This document shows, piece by piece, positions 32,101 through 32,124 of a stretch of 32,124 nt of DNA. A model generated the notes under the pieces. It saw only the letters and a program-made list of their open reading frames with translations. It was not told the origin of the DNA and did no database searches. Source of the DNA: Dehalococcoidia bacterium (lineage in GTDB: Bacteria > Chloroflexota > Dehalococcoidia > GIF9 > UBA5629); contig QYPU01000040.1 of NCBI GenBank assembly GCA_007280145.1, forward strand, positions 1 through 32,124, written 5' to 3'. Numbering within the stretch: the first letter of the stretch is position 1; every line of letters begins with the position of its first letter. The position numbers and the translations under genes are program-made.

Positions 32101-32124
32101 CCGTCAACCACCGCCAGGCAGCCT

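Noticed and set aside
1..32124. CRISPR arrays, tRNA and rRNA genes
   Set aside because: No regularly spaced direct repeats were seen, and no tRNA cloverleaf or rRNA-like segment was recognised by eye.

Overview
This window is a strictly one-directional block: every convincing intact gene lies on the minus strand, so transcription runs from high to low coordinates. It has three parts: an energy-conservation operon (about 21800-32100) and two parallel 'uptake + CoA ligase + corrinoid methyltransferase' operons (about 11350-20930 and 170-11100). The best guess for the host is a Dehalococcoidia-like Chloroflexota bacterium or a similar strict anaerobe. Reasons: complex I has only 11 subunits (no NuoE, F or G), there are paralogous corrinoid/UroD methyltransferase modules, lipoprotein-type binding proteins, and moderate GC. 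This is inference; there is no rRNA or marker gene to settle it.

Region 3 (21803-31901): nuoA-B-C-D-H-I-J-K-[small protein]-L-M-N, tightly packed with many overlaps. A 64-residue DUF2007-like protein sits between nuoK and nuoL. Lacking the NADH-oxidising module, this complex probably takes electrons from ferredoxin or another low-potential carrier and pumps ions. A crotonase-family gene (20971-21771) follows nuoN.

Region 2, cassette B (11354-20931): promoter and palindromic operator, tetR, livG, a 647-residue FadD15-like acyl-CoA synthetase, livH, livM, a lipoprotein binding protein, a strong hairpin, livF, a probable terminator, a MtbC/MtaC-like corrinoid protein and a UroD-family methyltransferase. 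Downstream, a few codons of a second UroD gene remain, cut off by a transposase fragment.

Region 1, cassette A (167-11098): promoter, tetR, a truncated second tetR, a lipoprotein binding protein, a strong hairpin, livH, livM (with an added zinc-ribbon tail), a 565-residue acyl-CoA ligase, livG, livF, a corrinoid protein and two tandem UroD-family methyltransferases.

The two cassettes have different gene orders, different transporters and different ligase families, but end in nearly the same corrinoid/UroD module (corrinoid proteins about 89% identical). The simplest reading is that each operon imports a different carboxylate and activates it to a CoA thioester, with a shared type of corrinoid protein accepting or donating a methyl group. 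The substrate, the second methyltransferase and the corrinoid reductive activator are not visible here. The UroD proteins carry H-x-D where MtaA/MtbA enzymes have H-x-C, so they may form a distinct subfamily. This duplicated, partly IS-damaged module is the best candidate for an undescribed system.
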